From Dinghuibacter silviterrae (lineage in GTDB: Bacteria > Bacteroidota > Bacteroidia > Chitinophagales > Chitinophagaceae), in contig NZ_SODV01000002.1 of the NCBI RefSeq assembly GCF_004366355.1, forward strand, positions 1,280,768-1,344,767: a stretch of 64,000 nucleotides of DNA, in the 5' to 3' direction. The translations under genes and the position numbers were made by a program. A model generated the notes under the pieces. It saw only the letters and a list, made by a program, of their open reading frames with translations. It did no database searches and was not told where the DNA came from. Below, one piece after another: positions 42,365 through 50,691 of this stretch (position 1 is its first letter; each line of letters opens with the position of its first letter).

Positions 42365-44056
42365 ATGAAATCCCTCCAACCAGCCGATTACATCGTCTTC
42401 CTGATCTATTTCTGCATTGTGGCTTTTTACGGGTATTGGATCTACCGCAGGAAACGCAAAGCCCAAACTACTTCTGCCGATTACTTCCTGGCGGAGGGAT
42501 CCCTGACCTGGTGGGCCATCGGCGCTTCCCTGATCGCGTCCAATATCTCTGCGGAACAGTTCATCGGGATGAGCGGCTCGGGCTTCCAGATGGGCCTGGC
42601 GGTGTCGACCTACGAATGGATGGCGGCCGCCACCCTGGTCATCGTGGCCGTATTCTTCATCCCCGTATACCTGAAGAACAGGATTTTCACGATGCCCCAG
42701 TTCCTGAGCCAGCGCTACAACGACAAAGTGGCGATGATCATGGCTATTTTCTGGCTGGCGCTGTATATTGTCGTCAACCTCATGTCTATTTTGTACCTGG
42801 GCGCCCTGGCGGTCAGCAGTATTTCGGGGCTGAATATCTACTTATGTATTTTTGCCCTGGCCATCTTCGCGGTGATCATCACCCTGGGGGGGATGAAAGT
42901 CATCGGGTATACGGACGTCATCCAGGTGTTCTTCCTTATCTTAGGCGGCCTGGTGGCCACCTACATCGCCCTCCACCTGGTAGCGGAGAAGTCCGGGACG
43001 TCCGGGCTTATCAACGGCTTTAAGATCCTCACGTCTTCGGCCAATGACCATTTCCACATGATCTTCAAAAAGGACAACCCCAACTACGTCAGCCTTCCGG
43101 GCCTCTCGGTCCTGATCGGGGGGATGTGGATCACCAACCTGAACTACTGGGGTTGCAACCAATACATCACCCAACGGGCCCTGGGCGCCGACCTCAAGAC
43201 CGCGCGCAGCGGGATCCTGTATGCCGCTTTCCTGAAACTCCTCATGCCGGTCATCGTCGTCCTCCCTGGGATTGGCGCTTACGTCCTGTGGCAAAAGGGT
43301 ATGTTCCACACCGAGATGCTGAGTTCCGCAGGGGTGGTCGACCCGAACAAGGCCTATCCCAACCTGATGAACCTGCTCCCCGTCGGTTTCAAGGGGGTTG
43401 CCTTTGCGGCCCTGACCGCTGCGATTGTCGCCTCCCTGGCGGGTAAGGCCAACAGCATCGCCACGATCTTTACGCTCGACGTCTATAAGAAAGCCTTCAA
43501 TAAGAATGCAGACGAAGCCCACCTGGTACGCATGGGGAAATGGACCGTCGTAGTGTCCATGCTCCTGGCCATCGCCATGTCCCTGATCATCGGTGAGAAG
43601 CTGATGGGCGAGGGCAAACAAGGCTTTAACTACATCCAGGAATACACGGGGTTCGTATCTCCCGGTATCCTCGCGATGTTCCTGCTGGGCTTCTTCTATA
43701 AAAGAACGACGTCCGACGCGGCCCTGTTCGCCACCATCGGCGGCTTTATCATGTCGGTGGTCCTGAAGTTTCTGCCGATGTTTGCCAACCTGAGCTTCCT
43801 GACGCCTTACGGTCTGTACCAGCCGAACTATGCCAACAAGGGCCTGTACGAAATCCCCTTCATGGACCGGATGGGCCTGGTGTTCATCTTCTGTATCATC
43901 GGTATGGCGATCATCACCAACTTCCAAAACCGGCGTGGGGTGCAGAACAAAGGGCTCATCGTCGACAAATCCATGTTCAGGGTATCGAAGGGCTTTGCCT
44001 TCGGGGCGGCGGTCATCGTCGTCATCCTGACAGCGCTATATTCCTACTTTTGGTAG
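42365..44056 (+). CDS. Sodium/solute symporter (SSS family)
   Basis: A 563-residue Na+-coupled transporter of the SSS family with about 14 helices. The N-terminal YGYWIYRRKRKAQTTSADYFLAEGSLTWWAIG and the helix-1 region SNISAEQFIGMSGSGF match the sodium/glucose (SGLT-like) branch, as do WGCNQYITQRALGA and the ATAAIVASLAGKANSIATIF-like stretch near 340. Na+-site residues of helix 8 are therefore likely present. With GH3 upstream, a monosaccharide substrate is probable. The last ten bases and stop codon lie in a perfect hairpin (44038-44062). Confidence 0.94.
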   Translation: MKSLQPADYIVFLIYFCIVAFYGYWIYRRKRKAQTTSADYFLAEGSLTWWAIGASLIASNISAEQFIGMSGSGFQMGLAVSTYEWMAAATLVIVAVFFIPVYLKNRIFTMPQFLSQRYNDKVAMIMAIFWLALYIVVNLMSILYLGALAVSSISGLNIYLCIFALAIFAVIITLGGMKVIGYTDVIQVFFLILGGLVATYIALHLVAEKSGTSGLINGFKILTSSANDHFHMIFKKDNPNYVSLPGLSVLIGGMWITNLNYWGCNQYITQRALGADLKTARSGILYAAFLKLLMPVIVVLPGIGAYVLWQKGMFHTEMLSSAGVVDPNKAYPNLMNLLPVGFKGVAFAALTAAIVASLAGKANSIATIFTLDVYKKAFNKNADEAHLVRMGKWTVVVSMLLAIAMSLIIGEKLMGEGKQGFNYIQEYTGFVSPGILAMFLLGFFYKRTTSDAALFATIGGFIMSVVLKFLPMFANLSFLTPYGLYQPNYANKGLYEIPFMDRMGLVFIFCIIGMAIITNFQNRRGVQNKGLIVDKSMFRVSKGFAFGAAVIVVILTALYSYFW

Positions 44057-44062
44057 GAATAT
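44038..44062. repeat. Perfect 10-bp inverted repeat over the symporter stop codon
   Basis: Arms ATATTCCTAC (44038-44047) and GTAGGAATAT (44053-44062) with a TTTTG loop enclose the stop codon at 44054-44056. It ends 12 bases before the DUF2252 start. There is no U-tract. It may protect the mRNA end or attenuate transcription into the next gene. Confidence 0.5.
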
Positions 44063-44074
44063 GTATCTTAGGGG

Positions 44075-45289
44075 ATGACCGAGCCTAGCCTCCTCCACAG
44101 AATCCAGGCCTACAACAAGGGACGGATCCCTGCTGTCCTGGCCATGAAGTACACTGCCATGAGCAGGAATGCCTTTGGTTTCTTGCGCGGCAGCGACCAT
44201 TTGTTCTTCGAAGACATCCCCAAGGACAGCCCGATCCTGCAGTCGCCAAAGACCTGGATCTGCGGGGACCTGCACCTGGAGAACCTCGGCAGTTTCAAGG
44301 GCGATAACGGCCTGGCCTACTTCGACCTGAATGACTTCGATGAAGCCGCCCTGGCGCCCTGTCTGCTGGACATTACGCGCTTTGCGTGCAGCGTCCATGT
44401 CGGGGCGGACGAGCTGGGCATGGACGCCAAGGGCGCGGTGTTTCATGTGAAGGCATTCCTGGACCAGTTTGCGACGACCCTGCAAAAAGGGTATATCCGG
44501 GTGCTGGAAAAGGAAACAGCCGTGGGGGTCATCCGCCAGCTCCTTCAAACCGTGCAAAACCGGACCCGGAAGGAATTCCTGACGGGTAGGGTAGAGGGGA
44601 AAAAGAAACCCCGCCTGGTCACCGGGACAGGCCACTATATCGCCATCAGTGAGGAAGAGCAGAAGCGCGTAAGCGACGCTTTTTGCAAGACCCCCTTGTA
44701 CAAGAGCAATCCCGAATTTTTTGCCATCAAGGACATCGCTTTTCGCATAGCCGGCACCGGCAGCCTGGGGATGGAACGGTACGCTGTTCTTGTGGAAGGC
44801 CACTCCGGCAAGGGCCGGTATGCCCTGATCGATATCAAGGAAGCCCAGGCACCCAGCCTGCTCCTGAGACACCACTTCCGGCAGCCCGCCTGGACCTCCC
44901 AGGCGGAACGGATCGTAGAAATCCAAAAACGCGTGGAGGCTGCCGCCCCGGCGTTGCTCAGCACCATGGAAATAGACGGCCGGCACTTTGTGGTCAAGGA
45001 ACTCCAACCCATGGAAGACAAACTCAACCTCGCTCACTTCGGGGGCAAAACCAAACGCTGCAGCCAATTTATCGACAAAGTAGGGGCCATTTGCGCCTGG
45101 GGCGCGCTGCGCTCCGGTGGGCGCCAGGGATCGGCCACGGCTGACGAACTGATCGCCTTTGCCGGGAAGGCGGATGAATGGAAAAAATACGTTGCGGACT
45201 ATGCTTCCAAATATGCCGGGAAGGTGCGCAGGGACTACGCCCACTTCAAGAAAGCCTACGATTCCGGGAAACTGACGCCAGAACGTTAA
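44075..45289 (+). CDS. DUF2252 family protein
   Basis: A 404-residue protein of the DUF2252 family, which has a kinase-like fold related to aminoglycoside phosphotransferases. The signature blocks are KTWICGDLHLENLGSF (about 58-73) and LAYFDLNDFDEAALAP (about 78-93), where HxxN and DxxD resemble the catalytic and metal-binding residues of such kinases. IAFRIAGTGSLGMERYAVLV follows near 222. No substrate is known for the family. It starts 18 bases after the symporter and may be translated from the same mRNA. Confidence 0.88.
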   Translation: MTEPSLLHRIQAYNKGRIPAVLAMKYTAMSRNAFGFLRGSDHLFFEDIPKDSPILQSPKTWICGDLHLENLGSFKGDNGLAYFDLNDFDEAALAPCLLDITRFACSVHVGADELGMDAKGAVFHVKAFLDQFATTLQKGYIRVLEKETAVGVIRQLLQTVQNRTRKEFLTGRVEGKKKPRLVTGTGHYIAISEEEQKRVSDAFCKTPLYKSNPEFFAIKDIAFRIAGTGSLGMERYAVLVEGHSGKGRYALIDIKEAQAPSLLLRHHFRQPAWTSQAERIVEIQKRVEAAAPALLSTMEIDGRHFVVKELQPMEDKLNLAHFGGKTKRCSQFIDKVGAICAWGALRSGGRQGSATADELIAFAGKADEWKKYVADYASKYAGKVRRDYAHFKKAYDSGKLTPER

Positions 45290-45339
45290 AAAAAACCTAT
45301 CATTTCCGCTGGATTCCCATAAACTCCCTAATTTGCCGC

Positions 45340-48300
45340 ATGAGTTTTAAAAAGACCAATACCATCTTCGGGTGGATCATCTGTGCCATTGCCTGCACCG
45401 TGTTTGTGATGACCCGTGAGGCCACCGTGAGCTTCTGGGACTGCGGGGAATTCACCCCCTGCGCTTACAAACTGCAAATTTCACACGCACCCGGTGCCCC
45501 TCTGTTTATCCTTCTGGGACGCATCTTTATCATCCTTTTCGGGGGTGGCTGGGACGCCACCGTGGCCAATGCCCACGCCGCCGTCCAGGTGAACCTCCTG
45601 AGTTCGCTGTCCAGCGGGTTTACGGTCATGTTCCTTTTCTGGACCATTACCCACCTGGCCAAACGCCTGGTGGTCGGTAAAGGGGAAGAGATCAACCGCG
45701 AAAAAACCATTGCCATCTTAGGGGCCGGAGCCGTAGGGGCGCTGGCCTTTGCTTTTTCCGACTCTTTTTGGTTCTCTGCCGTGGAAGCCATCGTGTTCGG
45801 TGTATCCCCGCTCTTTATCGCGATGACCGTCTGGGCCATCATGAAATGGGAAGAGCAGGCCGACCAGCCCGGCTCCGACCGCTGGCTCATCCTCATCTGC
45901 TATATCATTGGTTTGTCGATCGGCGTCCACCTGCTCTCGATCCTGAGTATACCCGCCATCGTCATGACGATTTACTTCCGCCGCTATAAGTTCTCCCGCA
46001 AGGGGATGCTCCTGGCATTTCTGATCGCCTGCGTCCTGACCGGCGTGGTCCAGGTCGTGCTCATCCAATACAGCGTCAAGTTGATGGGGGCGTTCGAGCT
46101 GATGTTCGTGAACGACTTCGGTCTGCCTTTCAACTCGGGTTGCTACTTCTTCATCGCCCTTATGCTGGGGCTGGTGATCTGGGGTATCCGGTGGTCCATC
46201 AAACGGGGCAAGCGCTACCTGGAGATTGGGTTATACGGCCTGATCTTTATCCTGCTGGGGTATTCTTCCTATGCCGTGATCCTGATCCGCGCCAACGCGA
46301 ATCCCGCGGTGAACATGCAGAACGTCAACAACCCGATCGAGCTCGTGGCCTACCTGGACCGGTCCCAGTACGGCGACTGGCCTGTTCTTTCGGGGGCATA
46401 CTTTACAGCGCGGCCTATCAATTCCGCCGAAACGGGGAACATCTATTATAAGGATGAAACCACCGGACGCTACGAGATCGTAGGCAAAAAACTCAAATAC
46501 GAATACGACCCTGCTGACATCCACCTGTTCCCGCGTATGTGGGATTCCGACAACAGCCAGGGACACGTGGATTATTATAAGAACTACGCAGGTCTTGCAG
46601 ACGGTGAAGAGCCCACCGTCGGGGACAATATCAAATGGCTGTGGGATCGCCAGTTCAACTGGATGTACTGGCGCTACTTCATGTGGAATTTCGCCGGCCG
46701 CCAGAACGACCTCCAGGGGTTGGGCAATGTCCGGGACGGGAACTGGATTTCCGGTATACCCTTCTACGACAACCTGAGGCTGGGTGACCAAAGCAAGCTC
46801 CCCGAGTCCCTCAAACACAACAAGGCCCACGCCCCGCTGTTCATGCTGCCGTTGCTCTTGGGTGTGCTGGGGTTGATATTCCAATACAAGCGCGACAAGA
46901 CCAATGCGGTCGTCGTCTTCCTGTTGTTCTTCTTTACCGGCATCGCCATCATCCTTTACCTCAACCAGGCCCTTCCGCAACCGAGGGAACGCGACTATTC
47001 TTATGTAGGATCGTTTTACGCGTTTTCGATCTTTATCGGGTTGGGTGTTCTTTTTGTATATGACCTGTTGAAGCGTCAGAAAGTAGCGGGTCTTTCCGCT
47101 GCCGCCGGGTCCACGGTCCTTTGCCTGGCCGCGGTTCCCCTGCTGATGGCCTGCCAGGAGTGGAAGGCCCACGACCGGTCCGCAAAGACCCTGGCCCGTG
47201 ACGCCGCCTCCGATTACCTCAACTCCTGTGCGCCCAACGCCATCCTGTTCACCGGCGGTGACAACGATACCTATCCGCTCTGGTACGCCCAGGAAGTGGA
47301 AAACGTCCGGCCCGACGTCCGTGTCATCGTGACCAGCCTTTTGGGAACGGACTGGATGATCAACCAGCTCCGCAGCAAGATCAACGAAAGTGCGCCCATC
47401 CCCATGAGTTGGACGCCTGATAAATACCTGGGGGATAACCGCAACTACGTACCTTATTCCGACCAGGGCAAATTCCCGAAGGACGGGTATATGGACCTGA
47501 ACGACCTCATGGCCTTTATCGGAGACGATAAAAATCAATTGCAAACCCAGGGCGGGGGCGCGTTGAACTATTTCCCGACGCACAACTTCTCCCTGCCCGT
47601 AGACAAGACAACCGTCCTGGCCAACGGGACTGTGGTGGAGAAAGACAGCGCCCGCATCCTCGACAAGATCAACTTTACCTTCCCCGGCAATGCGCTGCTG
47701 AAGAACGACATTATGGAGTTCAACATCATCGCCGCCAATAAATGGAATCGACCGGTATATTTCTCGCAGCCTTACGGGTTGGGGATCACCAATTTCGTCC
47801 AGGAAGACGGGATCGCCTACCGCCTGGTTCCCCTCCGTCCCGAACAAGGGGTGCCCACCGTCAATACGGACACCATGTATCATAACCTGATGGATAAGTT
47901 CAAGTTCGGCGGCGCGGAAAAATCCGACGTCTACTTCGACGAGAACGGGCGCCGCGTCCTTCTCTCCATCCGGAGCGCCTTCTCTACCTTAGGTCAGGTC
48001 CTGGCGACGAAGTCCCAAAAAGACACCGCCCTCAAGGTCCTCAACTACGGGTACGACAAGATCAAGGCGGCTTCTCTTCCCTGGGGCATGGTATCCTTCC
48101 GGAACCAGGAAGACATCACTTCGATGCAGTACGCCTACGCGTTCTACCTCGCCGGGGATACCGCGAAGGGTCAGCAGATAGCCGACGCCGTGATCCGCGA
48201 CTGCCGCCAGCAAGTGGACTACTATAGTTCCCTTTCCGACAACGACGCCACGGCATTCCAGGAAGACCTCCAGACCGCCAAGGCCATTGTATCGCAGCTC

Positions 48301-48393
48301 CAGGGTCTGAAGACGCAGTTCTCCAAACAGGCCGCGTCCCTGGAAAGCGGGAAGCAGGTCACCAAAGACACGACCAAAGACACGTCGAAATAA
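45340..48393 (+). CDS. DUF2723 multi-pass membrane protein, putative glycosyltransferase
   Basis: A 1017-residue membrane protein with a DUF2723 region at the N-terminus. The motif TVSFWDCGEFTPCAYKLQIS followed by HAPGAPLFILLGR corresponds to the acidic first loop of GT-C glycosyltransferases. About 12 helices extend to roughly residue 610, followed by a large soluble C-terminal domain. The human relative TMEM260 is an O-mannosyltransferase, so a polyprenyl-phosphate-sugar-dependent protein glycosylation role is plausible here (inference). I chose the ATG at 45340; the longer frame overlaps the end of DUF2252. A strong terminator follows. Confidence 0.87.
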   Translation: MSFKKTNTIFGWIICAIACTVFVMTREATVSFWDCGEFTPCAYKLQISHAPGAPLFILLGRIFIILFGGGWDATVANAHAAVQVNLLSSLSSGFTVMFLFWTITHLAKRLVVGKGEEINREKTIAILGAGAVGALAFAFSDSFWFSAVEAIVFGVSPLFIAMTVWAIMKWEEQADQPGSDRWLILICYIIGLSIGVHLLSILSIPAIVMTIYFRRYKFSRKGMLLAFLIACVLTGVVQVVLIQYSVKLMGAFELMFVNDFGLPFNSGCYFFIALMLGLVIWGIRWSIKRGKRYLEIGLYGLIFILLGYSSYAVILIRANANPAVNMQNVNNPIELVAYLDRSQYGDWPVLSGAYFTARPINSAETGNIYYKDETTGRYEIVGKKLKYEYDPADIHLFPRMWDSDNSQGHVDYYKNYAGLADGEEPTVGDNIKWLWDRQFNWMYWRYFMWNFAGRQNDLQGLGNVRDGNWISGIPFYDNLRLGDQSKLPESLKHNKAHAPLFMLPLLLGVLGLIFQYKRDKTNAVVVFLLFFFTGIAIILYLNQALPQPRERDYSYVGSFYAFSIFIGLGVLFVYDLLKRQKVAGLSAAAGSTVLCLAAVPLLMACQEWKAHDRSAKTLARDAASDYLNSCAPNAILFTGGDNDTYPLWYAQEVENVRPDVRVIVTSLLGTDWMINQLRSKINESAPIPMSWTPDKYLGDNRNYVPYSDQGKFPKDGYMDLNDLMAFIGDDKNQLQTQGGGALNYFPTHNFSLPVDKTTVLANGTVVEKDSARILDKINFTFPGNALLKNDIMEFNIIAANKWNRPVYFSQPYGLGITNFVQEDGIAYRLVPLRPEQGVPTVNTDTMYHNLMDKFKFGGAEKSDVYFDENGRRVLLSIRSAFSTLGQVLATKSQKDTALKVLNYGYDKIKAASLPWGMVSFRNQEDITSMQYAYAFYLAGDTAKGQQIADAVIRDCRQQVDYYSSLSDNDATAFQEDLQTAKAIVSQLQGLKTQFSKQAASLESGKQVTKDTTKDTSK

Positions 48394-48411
48394 TTGCACA
48401 ATACCATCCCA

Positions 48412-48441
48412 AAGGCCCGCTTCCGGCGGGCCTTTTTTTTT
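48412..48441 (+). terminator. Intrinsic terminator after the DUF2723 gene
   Basis: Perfect 9-bp stem AAGGCCCGC / GCGGGCCTT with a 5-base loop, followed by a run of T. It lies 18 bases past the stop and isolates the gene from the efflux operon. Confidence 0.93.
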
Positions 48442-48499
48442 GCTCCTCCCCCCCGGCGGGCACAGAATTTCCCCAGAATCTTTCCGCACCTTTGCCTCC

Positions 48500-49756
48500 A
48501 TGTTCAAAGGTGTGCAAATTCGATGGCTCCTGGGGCTGGGTTTGATCGTCGGGGGAACCGCCCGTGCCCAGGGTCCCCATCAGGGTCTTTCCTATTATGT
48601 CGGCGAGGCGCTGAAGGGGAGCCCGCTTTTGAAAGACTACCGGAACCAGGCCCGGTCCAACCAGATCGACAGCGCCCGCATCCGGGCGGGGTATAAACCG
48701 CAGATCAACGGGGTGAGCAGCAATACCTATGCACCCACGGTCAATGGGTGGGGATACGACAATGCCATCACCAACGGCGCGAATTTCAGTGAACTGATCA
48801 CCTTCAACCAGCGCCTGGTTGGAAAAAGCAACCTTGAAAACCAGTACGACGCCCTCCGGCTCCAAAACGAGTCGCTCTCGGTGACGGGGAAAATCAGCGA
48901 ACAGGACTTAAAAAAGACGGTCGCCACCCAGTACATCACGGCGTATGGCGACTGGCAGCAATACCAGTTCAACCAGGATGTGCTGAAACTCCTGACGGAT
49001 GAGGAGGGGTTGCTCAAACAGCTGACGGAAAAAGGCGTCTACCGTCAGACCGATTATCTTACATTCCGGGTGACCCTGCAGCAGGAAGCCTTGACGCTCA
49101 CCCAGGCCCGGGTGCAATTCCAGGTGGACTTCGCCGCGCTGAATTACACCTGCGGACTCGCGGATACGTCATTCGGCGAGCTCCCGGCGCCCGCCCTGGA
49201 TTCCGTGAGCTGGCTCGACCCCGAGAGCACGGTCTTTTACCGGAAATTCGTGGTGGACAGCCTGGTCCTGCGCAACAGTGATGCGTTGATAGACTACGGC
49301 TATAAAGCCAAGGTCAGCCTGTATGCGGATGCCGGCTATGTGTCTTCGCTGGCATTTACGCCTTATCAGAACTTTGGTTTCAGTGTGGGCGTCAACATCA
49401 CCGTACCGATCTACGACGGCAGGCAGCGCAAGATGCAACACGACAAAGTCTCCATCGAAGAAATGACCCGGGCGAACTACCGGGACTTTTTCAAGACGCA
49501 ATACCAGCAGCAGGTAGCCCAACTGATCCAACAACTGCAGGCGACCCAGGGTGTGATCGATCAGGCCACCGAGCAATCCCGGTATACCCGCGCCCTCATC
49601 GACGCGAACCGGAAGCTGCTGGCCACCGGGGACGTAAAGATCGCGGACTATATCATCGCCATCGGCAACTACCTGGCCGCCCAGAACGTCATTACCCAAA
49701 ATACCGTGGGCAAGCTCCAAATCATTAACCAAATCAATTACTGGAACCGCAAATGA
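48500..49756 (+). CDS. TolC-like outer-membrane efflux protein
   Basis: A 418-residue outer-membrane channel of the OEP/TolC family. The signal peptide is about 1-24 (LLGLGLIVGGTARAQ). Two half-repeats of long helices and barrel strands are visible, for example ISEQDLKKTVATQYITAYGDW in the first half and YQQQVAQLIQQLQATQGVID in the second. It starts the tripartite efflux operon and ends with ATGA shared with the adaptor gene. I chose the ATG at 48500 because the frame upstream to 48440 overlaps the previous terminator. Confidence 0.91.
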   Translation: MFKGVQIRWLLGLGLIVGGTARAQGPHQGLSYYVGEALKGSPLLKDYRNQARSNQIDSARIRAGYKPQINGVSSNTYAPTVNGWGYDNAITNGANFSELITFNQRLVGKSNLENQYDALRLQNESLSVTGKISEQDLKKTVATQYITAYGDWQQYQFNQDVLKLLTDEEGLLKQLTEKGVYRQTDYLTFRVTLQQEALTLTQARVQFQVDFAALNYTCGLADTSFGELPAPALDSVSWLDPESTVFYRKFVVDSLVLRNSDALIDYGYKAKVSLYADAGYVSSLAFTPYQNFGFSVGVNITVPIYDGRQRKMQHDKVSIEEMTRANYRDFFKTQYQQQVAQLIQQLQATQGVIDQATEQSRYTRALIDANRKLLATGDVKIADYIIAIGNYLAAQNVITQNTVGKLQIINQINYWNRK

Positions 49757-50688
49757 GGCTACGATACATTGTAATGCTGACGCTTGGTCTTGGTCTTGCC
49801 GCCTGCAAGCATGCCGCCTCTGACGAAGAGGCGGACGCCAACCCGGCCGACGCCGTCACTCCGGTGACCCTTACGCATCCCGCCGTCGGGCGCATGGACG
49901 AAACCGTGGAAGTCAACGCGGTGTCTTCCTTCCTGCTGAAGTACTATGTCAAGGCCAATGCGGGGGGATACCTGGTCACTGTCAATGCGCAACTGGGCAA
50001 GTACGTGCACAAGGGGGAAGACCTGTTTATCCTCCAGACCAAAGAGGCCCGAAGCCTGGGGAATACGGTCACGGCCCTGGATACCTCGCTGCACTTTGTA
50101 GGGACGATCCATCTCAAATCGCCTGGGGATGGGTACATCACCCAGCTGACCTACCATGCCGGCGACTATGTCCAGGACGGCGAGCAACTGGCGGTGATCA
50201 GCGATGAAACCAGCTTTGTGTTTTTGCTGAACCTGCCCTACGAACTAAAACCTTACTTGTCGGAAAACCGCCAGCTTCAGCTCCACCTGCCGGACGGAAC
50301 CGTGATCCCGGGGACGTTATCCGAGGCATTGCCGTCGGTCGACCCGGCGAGCCAGACACAGCCGTACGTGATCCGGGTGCAAACCAGGCAATCCCTGCCG
50401 GAGAACCTGATCGCCAAGGTGACCCTGGTCAAACAGGCAAAGACAGGGGCGGTATCGCTTCCCAAGGCAGCCGTGCTTACCGACGAAACCCAAAGCCAGT
50501 ACTGGATCATGAAAATGATCGACAGCGCTACGGCGGTCAAGGTGCCTGTCCAAAAGGGGCTGGAGACCACAGACCGGGTGGAAATCCTGTCACCGTCTTT
50601 GAAAGCGACCGATAATGTCTTGCTGACGGGGAACTATGGACTTGGCGATACCGCAAAAGTATCGGTTGACACGACCGCGAACCAATAA
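49753..50688 (+). CDS. Membrane fusion lipoprotein (HlyD/AcrA family) with short hairpin
   Basis: A 311-residue periplasmic adaptor for the RND pump. The lipobox LGLAAC places the acylated Cys at 18. The two lipoyl halves are GGYLVTVNAQLGKYVHKGED (about 76-95) and GDGYITQLTYHAGDYVQDGE (about 125-144). The link between them is only about 30 residues, so the alpha-helical hairpin that normally reaches TolC is nearly absent. The beta-barrel and membrane-proximal parts follow. It overlaps the TolC gene by 4 bases and the pump starts 3 bases downstream. Confidence 0.9.
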   Translation: MRLRYIVMLTLGLGLAACKHAASDEEADANPADAVTPVTLTHPAVGRMDETVEVNAVSSFLLKYYVKANAGGYLVTVNAQLGKYVHKGEDLFILQTKEARSLGNTVTALDTSLHFVGTIHLKSPGDGYITQLTYHAGDYVQDGEQLAVISDETSFVFLLNLPYELKPYLSENRQLQLHLPDGTVIPGTLSEALPSVDPASQTQPYVIRVQTRQSLPENLIAKVTLVKQAKTGAVSLPKAAVLTDETQSQYWIMKMIDSATAVKVPVQKGLETTDRVEILSPSLKATDNVLLTGNYGLGDTAKVSVDTTANQ

Positions 50689-50691
50689 GAA

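Noticed and set aside
46231-47883. A 550-codon minus-strand frame opposite the DUF2723 gene, and a similar one at 52522-53880 opposite the RND pump
   Set aside because: Both are Gly/Val/Asp-rich shadows without motifs, lying over clear plus-strand membrane proteins.
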